A DNA stretch of 64,000 bases from Rhodococcus_G sp042754225 (GTDB taxonomy: Bacteria > Actinomycetota > Actinomycetes > Mycobacteriales > Mycobacteriaceae), in NCBI RefSeq assembly GCF_042754225.1, contig NZ_JBHZAH010000005.1, forward strand, positions 1-64,000. Direction: 5' to 3'. The translations under genes were made by a program, and so were the position numbers. How positions within the stretch are numbered: the first letter of the stretch is position 1; every line of letters begins with the position of its first letter. Shown one piece after another: positions 8,065-16,407 of the stretch. The notes under the pieces are model-generated. The model searched no databases, was not told where the DNA came from, and saw only the letters and a program-made list of their open reading frames with translations.

Positions 8065-8976
8065 TCAGAGCAGGTTGACCCGCTTGTACAGGATCTTGCT
8101 GGGGCCGCCGACGAGGCCGGACTCGGTGAGGAAGTGCATCAGCTTGGCGCCGGACTTGCGGACCGTGTCCTTGTAGTGCTTGTTGTTCCTGGCTTCGGCG
8201 ATCGCCCGCTGCGGGTCGAGGCCGGCGTTCGCATAGACGTCCTTGCGGATCATCGACTTCATGACGAAGTAGACGACGACGGCGGTGTTGACCCGCTCCA
8301 CGGCGAGCCGGGCCCGGCTCGCGCCCTGCAGGCGCCGGCCCACCTCCTCGCGCGCGAACCGGATGTGCCGGGCCTCTTCGAGCACGTGAATCTTGCTGAC
8401 TGTGCGGGTGACCGGCTGGACGCGCTCGTCCTTCATGAAATCGCGCTGCATCATGTCGAGGATCTCCTCGGCGGCCATCACGCTGGCGTAGGCGTTGGCG
8501 CCGCGGAAGTAGCTGCCCCAGATCCGGCCGAGCTTGTGGATGACGGGGTGCGGTCCGTAGCTCGGCATGCCGAAGCGCTCACCGGCGCGGGCGAACATCA
8601 CCGAGTGGCGGCATTCGTCGGCGACCTCGGTGAGGGCGAACTGGACGTGGCGGGAGTGCTTGTCGCGGCCGTAGACATCGCGCAGCAGCATCTGCATGAG
8701 CAGGATCTCGAACCACAGGCCGACGCTCGAGACGCTGGCGGCCTCGTGCTTGGTCAGCTCGACCTGCTGCGCCATGGTCATCTCGTCCCACAGTGCGGTG
8801 CCGTAGAGGGTGCTCCACTCGGGCGTCAGTCCGAACTTGTCCTCCGGCAGCGGCGCCTCCCAGTCGACCTCGATCATCGGGTCGTACGACTTGCGGGCGG
8901 AGGACGCCAGCAGTCGGCGGGCGGTCTCCTCGCGATCGGAGACTGCGGGGCGCTGCACGGGGAGAGCGGTGGTCAT
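8065..8976 (-). CDS. AurF-like di-iron oxygenase
   Basis: A 303-residue member of the AurF/p-aminobenzoate N-oxygenase di-iron family (M. tuberculosis Rv0885 type). Two ExxH iron-ligand motifs are visible, ADECRHSVMF and LEEARHIRFA, with further Glu ligands in AAEEILDMM and in the SVGLWFE helix. AurF-type enzymes oxidise arylamines to nitro compounds, but the substrate here is unknown. It is followed 49 bp later by fprB, which probably reduces the di-iron centre. The ATG at 8976 sits downstream of a region with direct GTAACA repeats and a GTGACA-AC-TGTCAC palindrome shared with the divergent mntH promoter. Confidence 0.88.
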   Translation of the reverse strand: MTTALPVQRPAVSDREETARRLLASSARKSYDPMIEVDWEAPLPEDKFGLTPEWSTLYGTALWDEMTMAQQVELTKHEAASVSSVGLWFEILLMQMLLRDVYGRDKHSRHVQFALTEVADECRHSVMFARAGERFGMPSYGPHPVIHKLGRIWGSYFRGANAYASVMAAEEILDMMQRDFMKDERVQPVTRTVSKIHVLEEARHIRFAREEVGRRLQGASRARLAVERVNTAVVVYFVMKSMIRKDVYANAGLDPQRAIAEARNNKHYKDTVRKSGAKLMHFLTESGLVGGPSKILYKRVNLL

Positions 8977-9074
8977 GTCGGCCCTTCGTTCATGCCGTCA
9001 GGCTCGGTCATGCCAACCGGCGTTTATGTAACAACGAGTAACAGGTAATGCGACTGTACCCGCGTCGACCTCCT

Positions 9075-9088
9075 GTGACAACTGTCAC
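9075..9088. promoter_or_regulatory. Palindrome in the aurF/mntH divergent promoter
   Basis: GTGACA-AC-TGTCAC, two perfect 6-bp half-sites separated by 2 bp, lying about midway between the divergent starts at 8976 and 9175. Its size and symmetry fit a dimeric regulator such as a GntR or TetR protein. Which of the two genes it controls cannot be told. Confidence 0.4.
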
Positions 9089-9109
9089 CACGCGCAGCGT
9101 CGAGTGGAA

Positions 9110-9129
9110 AAGTTTGGGTTACCGAACTT
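9110..9129. promoter_or_regulatory. Candidate operator of mntH
   Basis: An imperfect inverted repeat AAGTTTGG-GTTA-CCGAACTT (one mismatch in 8 bp arms) 46 bp before the proposed mntH start. DtxR/MntR-family repressors use operators of about this length in front of Nramp transporters, so a manganese-responsive site is a reasonable inference. No MntR gene is in the window. Confidence 0.4.
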
Positions 9130-9174
9130 CTTGATATGGTGAGGCAAATAGGGGTCCAGCTGCGGAGGTTGAAC

Positions 9175-10431
9175 GTGGAAAGTGTGCGCACGGTCGATCT
9201 CACGACCCCGCCCGCGCGCAGGGGGCCGGGCCTCGGACGCCTCATCGCGCTGGTGGGTCCGGCGTTCGTCGCGGCCATCGCCTACGTCGACCCCGGCAAC
9301 GTCGCCGCCAACCTGACCGCCGGTGCCAAGTACGGCTACCTGCTGATCTGGGTGCTCGTGATGGCCAACGCGATGGCGGTACTCGTGCAGTACCTGTCGG
9401 CGAAGCTCGGTCTGGTGACGGGACGCTCGTTGCCCGAACTGCTCGGCGAGCGGCTGCGCCCCGCCCAGCGCAAGGCGTTCTGGCTGCAGGCCGAACTGGC
9501 CGCCGTCGCGACCGATCTCGCCGAGGTGATCGGCGGTGCGATCGCGTTGAACCTGCTCTTCGGTGTGCCGCTGCCGCTCGGTGGCCTGATCACCGGCGCG
9601 GTGTCGATGGCCATCCTCTCCACCCAGGCCCGCGGCCAGCGGACCTTCGAGTTCGTGGTGATGGGCCTGCTCGCGATCATCACCCTCGGCTTCGTCAGCG
9701 GCCTGGCGTTCACCGACGTTTCCGGGCGGGACGCGATCGCGGGTCTCGTACCGCGGTTCGAGGGAACCGAGACGGTCCTGCTCGCGGCCAGCATGCTCGG
9801 TGCGACCGTGATGCCGCACGCGATCTACGTGCACTCCGCGCTCGCGCGAGACCGGCACGGCCGCGGAATCAAGGCCGCGCTGCTGCCGCGACTGCTCAAG
9901 GCGACCAAGCTCGACGTCGGCGCGGCGCTGGTCGTCGCCGGCACCGTGAACATCGCGATGCTGCTGCTCGCCGCCGCGGCGCTGCGCGGGGTCGACGGGA
10001 CCGACACCATAGAGGGTGCGCACGCCGCGATCTCCTCCGCGCTCGGCCCGTCCGTCGCGGTGATCTTCGCGGTCGGCCTGCTCGCCTCCGGTCTCGCGTC
10101 CACCTCGGTGGGCTGCGCGGCCGGCGCCGAGATCATGCAGGGGCTGCTGCACTTCCGCATCCCGATGCTGCTCCGGCGGATCCTCGTGCTGATTCCTGCG
10201 CTGGTGATCCTCGCGATCGGCGCGGACCCCACGATGTCACTGGTGATCAGTCAGGTGGTGCTCAGCTTCTGCATTCCCTTCGCGCTGATTCCGCTGGTCC
10301 GCATGACGTCCGAGACCGGGCTGATGGGCGAGCACGTCAACCGCCGCGGCACCACGATCGCGGCCTGGTCGGCGACCGCGGTGATCGTCGCCCTCAACGT
10401 CGCGCTGTTGGTCCTCACCGTCGCCGGCTGA
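9175..10431 (+). CDS. mntH: Nramp-family divalent metal transporter MntH
   Basis: A proton-coupled Mn2+/Fe2+ importer of the Nramp family, about 418 residues with eleven predicted membrane helices. The signature DPGN in helix 1 (AIAYVDPGNVAAN) and the helix 6 motif MPHAIYVHSAL, which provide the metal ligands, are present. The start is taken as GTG at 9175 because GGAGG lies 6 bp upstream; the in-frame ATG at 9136 has no ribosome-binding site and overlaps a candidate operator. The gene is divergent from aurF-fprB. Metal control by a DtxR/MntR protein is likely but not shown. Confidence 0.92.
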   Translation: MESVRTVDLTTPPARRGPGLGRLIALVGPAFVAAIAYVDPGNVAANLTAGAKYGYLLIWVLVMANAMAVLVQYLSAKLGLVTGRSLPELLGERLRPAQRKAFWLQAELAAVATDLAEVIGGAIALNLLFGVPLPLGGLITGAVSMAILSTQARGQRTFEFVVMGLLAIITLGFVSGLAFTDVSGRDAIAGLVPRFEGTETVLLAASMLGATVMPHAIYVHSALARDRHGRGIKAALLPRLLKATKLDVGAALVVAGTVNIAMLLLAAAALRGVDGTDTIEGAHAAISSALGPSVAVIFAVGLLASGLASTSVGCAAGAEIMQGLLHFRIPMLLRRILVLIPALVILAIGADPTMSLVISQVVLSFCIPFALIPLVRMTSETGLMGEHVNRRGTTIAAWSATAVIVALNVALLVLTVAG

Positions 10432-10449
10432 CGGGCCGCCGGACGGCCC

Positions 10450-12021
10450 TCAGTCGCGGTCGGTGAGCGAGACGAGATCCGAACTGTCGTCCGGGATCTC
10501 GGCGTCGGGGTGCTTCCGTCCGGGCGCACAGACCCCGACCACGACGGCGGCCACCAGCAAGATCGCGCCCAGCGCGCGCGCCGCGTCGGACATCCCGTCC
10601 ATGAAGACCGATCGCGCGAACGCGGCGAGCTGATCACCTGGAGGCCCGGCCATCTTCGCGACCTGCAGCGCCGCGGCGAGTGACGAACCGACCGGTTCCT
10701 TCGCCGGCTCCGGCACGGCCTGCACGGCAGGCTCGATCCCCCGGCTGTAGGTCGCGGCGAGCAGACTGCCCGCGAGTGCGATGCCGACAGCGGCCCCGAT
10801 CTCACGAGTCGTGTCGTTGACGGCCGAGGCCACGCCCTGCTTGTCGTCGGGGGTGTTGTCGACGATCGCGTGGGTCGCCGGTGCCGTGCACAATCCGACG
10901 CCGACCGAGTAGATCAGCAGGGCGAGGACGGTGGCGCCGTAGCCGCTGTCGGCGTCGACCCGGGCGAACACGAACATGCCCAGGCCGGCGCACACGAGAC
11001 CGGCCACGCTCAGCCACCGCAAACCCACCCGGGGCAGCAGCCACGGGATCGCGGCCGAGAGCAGCATCGTCGGCACGATCATCGGTGCCAGTGCGAGTCC
11101 GGACTGCAGCGGGCTGTACCCGAGTACGAGCTGCATGTACTGCACGATCAGGTAGAACAGCGCGAACGAGGCGAGGAACTGCAGTGTGATCGAGGCGGCG
11201 CCGGCGCCGAACTCCCGGTTGCGGAACAGTCGCACGTCGAGCAGCGGTTCGGCCCGCCGCAGCTCCACGACCGTGAACACGGCCGCGCACAGCACGCCGA
11301 CGACGAGCGCCGTCATCGGGAGCGGATCGGTCCAGCCGCGGATCGGTCCCTCGAGCATGCCGAGCACGAACGACCCGACCGCGACGACCGCCAGCAGGGC
11401 GCCGGGCAGGTCGAAGCGTGGGGGACGGTCCTCCCGGGACGGGGTGATGGTCCACGAGACCGCGAACAGGGCCACCGACACGCCGGTGAACCCCACGAAG
11501 ATCGACTGCCACGACCAGTGCTCGAGCAGGAGTCCGGAGACCAGCAGGCCGGCGATCCCTCCGGATGCGGCGACACCCGACCAGATCGCGACGCCGCGGG
11601 CCCGATGCTCGGGCGGGAAGGTCGCGGTGAGCAGGGACAGCGTCGCGGGCATCACCAGCGCCGCGCCGATTCCGCCGACGGCCCGGAACGCGATCAGCCA
11701 CGTCGGGGAGTCGAGCCACACCGGTCCGGCGGACGCGACCGCGACAATCGCGAGTCCCGCCAGGAGCACGCCGCGCCGTCCGAACCGGTCGCCGAGCGCG
11801 CCCGCGGGCAGCAGCAGAGCGGCGAGCGTGAGGGTGTAGCTGTCGACGATCCACGTCAGCTGGCTCTGGGTCGCCCCGGTCTCGAGCGCCATCGCCGGCA
11901 GGGCCGAGTTCAGGGCGGCCGCCGCGGCGATCACCATCGCCACCGCCGAACACACCACCGTCAGAGTCCACACCTCGCGGGCCGACATGCGGATGCCGCC
12001 GGATTCGGTGCGTGCGGTCAT
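10450..12021 (-). CDS. DHA2-family MFS multidrug exporter
   Basis: A 523-residue, 14-helix major facilitator of the EmrB/QacA (DHA2) drug:H+ antiporter family, acting in the cytoplasmic membrane. Motif A is GDRFGRRGVLL and the antiporter motif C region is GGIGAALVMPATLSLLT. The start is ATG at 12021 behind GGGGGAGG; an in-frame ATG further upstream would lie in the operator region. It is divergently transcribed from a TetR gene at 12108 across an 86-bp region holding a 25-bp palindrome, the classical layout for a drug-inducible efflux pump under its own repressor. Substrates are unknown. Confidence 0.9.
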   Translation of the reverse strand: MTARTESGGIRMSAREVWTLTVVCSAVAMVIAAAAALNSALPAMALETGATQSQLTWIVDSYTLTLAALLLPAGALGDRFGRRGVLLAGLAIVAVASAGPVWLDSPTWLIAFRAVGGIGAALVMPATLSLLTATFPPEHRARGVAIWSGVAASGGIAGLLVSGLLLEHWSWQSIFVGFTGVSVALFAVSWTITPSREDRPPRFDLPGALLAVVAVGSFVLGMLEGPIRGWTDPLPMTALVVGVLCAAVFTVVELRRAEPLLDVRLFRNREFGAGAASITLQFLASFALFYLIVQYMQLVLGYSPLQSGLALAPMIVPTMLLSAAIPWLLPRVGLRWLSVAGLVCAGLGMFVFARVDADSGYGATVLALLIYSVGVGLCTAPATHAIVDNTPDDKQGVASAVNDTTREIGAAVGIALAGSLLAATYSRGIEPAVQAVPEPAKEPVGSSLAAALQVAKMAGPPGDQLAAFARSVFMDGMSDAARALGAILLVAAVVVGVCAPGRKHPDAEIPDDSSDLVSLTDRD

Positions 12022-12039
12022 GCGTGGCCTCCCCCGATG

Positions 12040-12064
12040 CAAACGAGACTGTCAGTATTGTTTG
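12040..12064. promoter_or_regulatory. TetR operator between exporter and repressor
   Basis: A 25-bp palindrome centred on 12052: outer arms CAAAC (12040-12044) and GTTTG (12060-12064) and a perfect 9-bp core ACTG-T-CAGT (12048-12056) share the same centre; 10 of 12 base pairs match. It sits between the divergent starts at 12021 and 12108, so the TetR protein at 12108 is the obvious ligand and would repress both genes. Confidence 0.6.
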
Positions 12065-12107
12065 TAGAACGGGGGTTTCACAACCCCGAGATTCGTTCGG
12101 AGGTGAC

Positions 12108-12734
12108 ATGGACCGGGCAGATGTCGTGGACGCCGATCCGCGCGAGGACCCACGCAAGGCCCGCTCGCGGGCACGGCTGCTCGACGCGGCGACCGCGCTC
12201 CTCGCGCGGGGCGGTGTGGAGGCCGTCACCATCGACGCGGTCACCCGGGCGGCCAAGGTCGCGCGCGCAACTCTCTACCGGCATTTCGACAGCGGCACCG
12301 AGTTGCTCGCCGCGGCCTTCTGCCGGCTCATCCCGCCCGCCTCGTCCGTCCCGGACGGTCTGGACCTGCGTGACCAGCTGGTCTCGCTGCTCACCCGTCA
12401 GGCCCGGCTGATCGAGGAGGCCCCGATGCAGCTGACCGCGATGTGCTGGCTGGGCATGGGGCCGGGGCTCGGCGAGGCCGGCGACCCGGCCGACCGCCCC
12501 GAGCTGCGCTCGCTCCGTCGCCAGATCGCCGAGCAGTACCGGGCGCCGTTCGACCGGGTGTTCGCGAGCCCCGCGGGTCGGGACCTGCTCGCGGGAGTCG
12601 ACTACGAGTTGGCGCTGTCGCAGCTGCTCGGACCGCTCGTGTTCACCAAGTTGGCGACGCTGCCTCCGCTGGGGTCGGACGCCTGCGGGCGCATCGTGGA
12701 CGACTTCCTGGCCGCGCGCGCCGCCGCTCGTTGA
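12108..12734 (+). CDS. TetR-family transcriptional repressor
   Basis: A 208-residue TetR regulator. The N-terminal helix-turn-helix domain spans about residues 14-60 with the recognition region AVTRAAKVARATLYRHFDSG; the C-terminal part is the variable ligand-binding domain. The ATG at 12108 has GGAGG 4 bp upstream; the longer open frame starting at 12012 would run through the operator and is rejected. It is divergent from the DHA2 exporter at 10450-12021 and most likely represses it and itself through the palindrome at 12040-12064. Confidence 0.88.
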   Translation: MDRADVVDADPREDPRKARSRARLLDAATALLARGGVEAVTIDAVTRAAKVARATLYRHFDSGTELLAAAFCRLIPPASSVPDGLDLRDQLVSLLTRQARLIEEAPMQLTAMCWLGMGPGLGEAGDPADRPELRSLRRQIAEQYRAPFDRVFASPAGRDLLAGVDYELALSQLLGPLVFTKLATLPPLGSDACGRIVDDFLAARAAAR

Positions 12735-12919
12735 CGCCGTCGGTCGATCAATCGACCCGTTCGCGTGCGCGGGACGGCCGAGGGCGCGGATACTGGATCC
12801 TGCGCATCAACTCAGCGCACGCCACAGATCGCAAACGCAGGTCCGCTCGTAGTGGGTGTCCGATCCGCACCGCGCACGGCGGTCGCCTGCGAGGGCGAAC
12901 CCCTCCGGGAGGGACGAAC

Positions 12920-13573
12920 ATGGCCAAGAAGCTCGTAGTGCTGATCGCGATGGCGGCGGCCGCTCTCGGGTATCTCGGTGTCGGCCCTGCGGCCGCCGCA
13001 TCGCCGGCGGTGCTCGGTGGCGGCTCCGGGATGATCATCGCCAACGAAGCCCTGTGCACACTGACCACCATCGGGCACGACAACGCGGGCAGACTCGTCG
13101 GTATCACCGCCGGTCACTGCGGCGAGCCCGGGGGCGCGATCGTGCCGGAGTACCGCGAGGACGCAGGCGTCGTGGGCCACATCGTCGGCAAGAACCCCGA
13201 TCTCGACTACGCGGTGATCCAGTTCGACCCGGCGAAGGTCGCGCCGGTCAACCACGTCGGCAAGGTCACCATCACCAATATCGGTGCGCCCGCGAGCTTC
13301 CCGGACGTGGTCTGCAAGGAGGGCCTGCGCACGGGCAACACGTGCGGCATCGCCTGGGGTGACCTGCTGCAGTCGCACGAGACCTGGACCCAGATGTGCG
13401 TTATCGAGGGTGACTCGGGAAGTCCCGTCGTACGCGGTACTACTCTGGTCGGCATGGTGAACGCCTATGTGGGATTCGCGTGCCTCGGCCCGGAACTCGG
13501 TACCAACCTCGACAGCATCATGAACGACATCAACGCCAACGGCGGTGTCGGTGCAGGCTTCAGGCCGATCTAG
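12920..13573 (+). CDS. Secreted S1-family (trypsin-like) serine protease
   Basis: A 217-residue exported protein. Signal peptide residues 1-27 (MAKKLVVLIAMAAAALGYLG, then AAAA) are followed by a chymotrypsin-fold domain. The catalytic triad is recognisable as His in GITAGHCG, Asp in NPDLDYAVIQF and Ser in EGDSGSPVV. Several Cys residues probably form disulfides. There is no long propeptide of the streptogrisin type. The ATG at 12920 has a GGGAGGGA ribosome-binding site and starts the signal peptide exactly, so the longer open frame is not used. Substrate is unknown; similar small secreted S1 proteases occur widely in Rhodococcus and Nocardia. Confidence 0.85.
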   Translation: MAKKLVVLIAMAAAALGYLGVGPAAAASPAVLGGGSGMIIANEALCTLTTIGHDNAGRLVGITAGHCGEPGGAIVPEYREDAGVVGHIVGKNPDLDYAVIQFDPAKVAPVNHVGKVTITNIGAPASFPDVVCKEGLRTGNTCGIAWGDLLQSHETWTQMCVIEGDSGSPVVRGTTLVGMVNAYVGFACLGPELGTNLDSIMNDINANGGVGAGFRPI

Positions 13574-13579
13574 CCGCAG

Positions 13580-14383
13580 ATGCCACCTCGTAAACGCAGC
13601 GGTGACCATCTCACCGAGCAGGACCTGAACAATCTCTCCGAAGCACTGGCCGCGGGCAAGCGCGCCACCGTCTACCTGATCGACGCCACGCCGAGCCTCG
13701 GGATTCCCGCCGGGTGCTCGGCGAAGGTGGTGTCGATCGACGGCAGCACCGTGCTGATCCGGCCGAAGGGTGTCAACGACGAACTGCCCTACGAGGCAGA
13801 CGAATTGCGTCTGACCCGCACGTCGGCGAAGCCGGCCCCGGCGAAGTCGGCGACCCCGTCGGCCGCGAAGCCGCGCTCGAGCACCGTCAAGGAGGTGGAG
13901 GCTCGGGCCGCCGCGTCGCGGGCGGCCGCGGCTCCGAAGGCCTCCGCGCCGAGGAGCGTGGCACCGAAGGCCGTGGCACCGGCGGCCGAGCCGCCCGCCG
14001 CAACCACCCTCACCGCACAACCGAAGGCGCCCGTGACCACACCCAGCACCGACACCGCCGGCGCGAGCACGCCGGCCCCCGTCAAGCGAGCGCGTCGCGC
14101 GAAGGACCCCTCGAGCGTCAGCGTCACGCTGCACGCGGAGGCAGGCAACGAGTGGACGGTCACAGTCACGCACGGCGAGCGCCGTCCGGGTAAGGCCGCG
14201 CCGGTGTCGGCGGATGCGGTCGAGCGCGCCGTCGCCGAACTCGGTGACGCCACCGCGCAGCAGGCGGTCGCCGCGGTGCTCTCCGCGGCCCGCGAGGCGG
14301 CGGCGCAGCGTGTTGAGGAGCTCAGTCGTCAACTGGCCGAGGCGAAGAGTGCCCTCGAATCGCTCGGTGCGGACGGCGCCTGA
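13580..14383 (+). CDS. Ala/Lys/Pro-rich protein, possibly DUF6319 family
   Basis: A 267-residue cytoplasmic protein. Residues 1-80 form a conserved N-terminal domain (LTEQDLNNLSEALAAGKRAT ... YEADELRLTR), followed by a low-complexity Ala/Lys/Pro linker (about 81-170) and a C-terminal domain (about 175-267) ending in a helical, coiled-coil-like stretch (AAAQRVEELSRQLAEAKSAL). I recall such proteins being annotated as DUF6319 in Rhodococcus, but this is from memory. Basic linker and charge pattern would suit a nucleic-acid-associated protein; that is inference. It lies 6 bp after the protease stop and 19 bp before an acyl-CoA dehydrogenase. Confidence 0.75.
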   Translation: MPPRKRSGDHLTEQDLNNLSEALAAGKRATVYLIDATPSLGIPAGCSAKVVSIDGSTVLIRPKGVNDELPYEADELRLTRTSAKPAPAKSATPSAAKPRSSTVKEVEARAAASRAAAAPKASAPRSVAPKAVAPAAEPPAATTLTAQPKAPVTTPSTDTAGASTPAPVKRARRAKDPSSVSVTLHAEAGNEWTVTVTHGERRPGKAAPVSADAVERAVAELGDATAQQAVAAVLSAAREAAAQRVEELSRQLAEAKSALESLGADGA

Positions 14384-14402
14384 TCGACGAAAGGATCCGA
14401 GG

Positions 14403-15575
14403 ATGGCGCAAACCCAGTCCGTCGCAGAGCTGTTCGCGCTCGAGTCGCTGATCTCGGACGAGGAACGACAGATCCGCGACACCGTCCGGAGGTACGCGGC
14501 CGATCGGATCCGCCCGCACATCGCCGACTGGTTCGAGGCCGGCCGGCTCCCGGTTCGGGAGCTGGCCCGTGAACTCGGCGAACTGGGGGTCCTCGGCATG
14601 CACCTCGACGGCTACGGGTGCGCGGGCATGGCCGCCACCGCGTACGGGCTGGTGTGCCTCGAACTCGAGGCCGCCGACTCCGGGATCCGCAGCCTGGTCT
14701 CGGTGCAGGGATCGCTGGCCATGTTCGCGATCCACCGGTACGGGTCCGAGGAACACAAGCAGCGCTGGCTGCCGCCGATGGCGGCCGGTGAGGCACTCGG
14801 TTGCTTCGGGCTCACCGAGCCGGACTTCGGGTCCAACCCCGCGGGGATGCGTACCCACGCCCGCCGCGACGGGGACGACTGGATCCTGCACGGAACCAAG
14901 ATGTGGATCACCAACGGATCGGTGGCCGACGTCGCCGTGGTGTGGGCGCGCACCGACGACGGGATCCGCGGCTTCGTGGTGCCCACCGACACTCCCGGCT
15001 TCAGCGCGCCCGAGATCGAACACAAACTCTCGCTGCGGGCCTCGGTCACCGCGGAACTCGTCCTCGACGACGTCCGGTTGCCCGCGTCGGCGATGTTGCC
15101 CGAGGCGCGGGGTTTGTCCGGTCCGCTCGGTTGTCTCAACGAGGCCCGGTTCGGCATCGTGTTCGGCGCACTCGGCGCCGCCAGGGACTGCCTCGAGACC
15201 GCGATCGACTACGCGCGCTCGCGCGAGGTGTTCGACCGGCCGCTGGCGGCCTTCCAGCTGACCCAGGCCAAGCTCGCCGACATGGCGCTCGAGCTGGGCA
15301 AGGGGCAGTTGCTGGCGCTGCACCTCGGCCGGCTCAAGGATCGCCACGCGCTGCGACCCGAGCAGGTCAGTCTCGGCAAGCTGAACAGCGTTCGGGAGGC
15401 CATCGCCATCGCCAGGGAGTGCCGAACCATTCTGGGCGCCAACGGCATAACTCTCGAGTACCCGGTGATCCGGCACGCCAACAATCTGGAGTCGGTGCTC
15501 ACCTACGAGGGAACCTCGGAGATGCACCAGCTCGTGATCGGCCAGGCACTGACCGGATCCTCGGCGTTCCGCTAG
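14403..15575 (+). CDS. Acyl-CoA dehydrogenase, glutaryl-CoA dehydrogenase-like
   Basis: A 390-residue FAD-dependent acyl-CoA dehydrogenase. The N-terminal helical, central beta and C-terminal helical domains are complete. Signature segments are CFGLTEPDFGSNPAGM (FAD/substrate binding), KMWITNGSVADVAVVWARTD, and the C-terminal LTYEGTSEMHQLVIGQALTG with the catalytic Glu of YEGT. The pattern closely resembles glutaryl-CoA dehydrogenases, which convert glutaryl-CoA to crotonyl-CoA in lysine and tryptophan degradation, but no glutarate pathway genes are adjacent, so substrate is inferred. The ATG at 14403 follows GAAAGGATCCGAGG. Confidence 0.85.
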   Translation: MAQTQSVAELFALESLISDEERQIRDTVRRYAADRIRPHIADWFEAGRLPVRELARELGELGVLGMHLDGYGCAGMAATAYGLVCLELEAADSGIRSLVSVQGSLAMFAIHRYGSEEHKQRWLPPMAAGEALGCFGLTEPDFGSNPAGMRTHARRDGDDWILHGTKMWITNGSVADVAVVWARTDDGIRGFVVPTDTPGFSAPEIEHKLSLRASVTAELVLDDVRLPASAMLPEARGLSGPLGCLNEARFGIVFGALGAARDCLETAIDYARSREVFDRPLAAFQLTQAKLADMALELGKGQLLALHLGRLKDRHALRPEQVSLGKLNSVREAIAIARECRTILGANGITLEYPVIRHANNLESVLTYEGTSEMHQLVIGQALTGSSAFR

Positions 15576-15648
15576 CGACTCTTGCGTGGAGGGCTCGCCG
15601 CGAGGCAGTGTGAAGGTCGAGGGGGTCGTGATCTGAGCGGAGCCGGAC

Positions 15649-16383
15649 ATGGACACCACTACGACCGAGATCGCACCGGGCATCTTTCGATTCTCGACGT
15701 ACGTCGACGACGCCAACCTGGTGATGAACCAGTACCTGATCGACGGTGACGAACCGCTGCTCTTCCACATGGGTCAGCGTGCGCTGTTCCCGAGCACGTC
15801 GGCGGCCGTCCAGCGGGTGGTCCCGCTCGACCGGCTCCGATGGCTCGCGTTCGGGCACGTCGAGGCCGACGAGTGCGGATCGATGAACTCATGGCTCGCC
15901 GCCGCCCCGCACGCCCAGGTCGCCCACGGCGCACTGTCGTGCTTCGTCCAGGTGGGAGACCTGGCCGACCGGCCGCCGCGACCCCTGCAGGACGGCGAGG
16001 TGCTGGAGGTCGGTGAGCGGCGGGTGCGGCACATCGACACCCCGCACGTGCCGCACGGCTGGGACGCGTGCCTGGTGTTCGAGGAGTCGACGGCGACGCT
16101 GCTGTGCGGCGACCTGTTCACGGCCTTCGGCCGGCATCCCGAGGTGAGCGACGGCGAGATCGTCGGCCCGGCCCTGGCAGGGGAGGATCTGGGCCACGCA
16201 ACGGCATTGACTCCGGCCCTCGGCCCGACGATCCGGTCGCTGGCGGACCTCGAGCCGTCCACGCTCGGGCTGATGCACGGACCCGCGTTCACCGGGGACT
16301 GCGCGGGAGCGCTGCGCGACCTGGCCTCGGAGTACCAGGGACGGTTCGAGGCGGAACAGGAGCGACTGCGCGGGCAGGGGTGA
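15649..16383 (+). CDS. MBL-fold metallo-hydrolase (flavodiiron-like)
   Basis: A 244-residue metallo-beta-lactamase-fold protein. The metal motif HVEADECGSMNSWL resembles the HxExD motif of flavodiiron proteins rather than the HxHxDH of hydrolases, with further ligands H in PHVPHGWDACL and D in CGDLFTAFG, then H in LMHGPAF. Such proteins are annotated as oxygen-binding di-iron MBL proteins; the flavodoxin domain is absent. It starts 74 bp after the acyl-CoA dehydrogenase and converges on the acetyltransferase gene at 16408. Function is unassigned. Confidence 0.8.
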   Translation: MDTTTTEIAPGIFRFSTYVDDANLVMNQYLIDGDEPLLFHMGQRALFPSTSAAVQRVVPLDRLRWLAFGHVEADECGSMNSWLAAAPHAQVAHGALSCFVQVGDLADRPPRPLQDGEVLEVGERRVRHIDTPHVPHGWDACLVFEESTATLLCGDLFTAFGRHPEVSDGEIVGPALAGEDLGHATALTPALGPTIRSLADLEPSTLGLMHGPAFTGDCAGALRDLASEYQGRFEAEQERLRGQG

Positions 16384-16407
16384 ACACGGCGTCCGCTGCG
16401 CGATCGG

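Noticed and set aside
9136..9174. Upstream ATG start for mntH
   Set aside because: It lacks a ribosome-binding site and would place the start within 7 bp of the operator-like repeat; GTG at 9175 has GGAGG.
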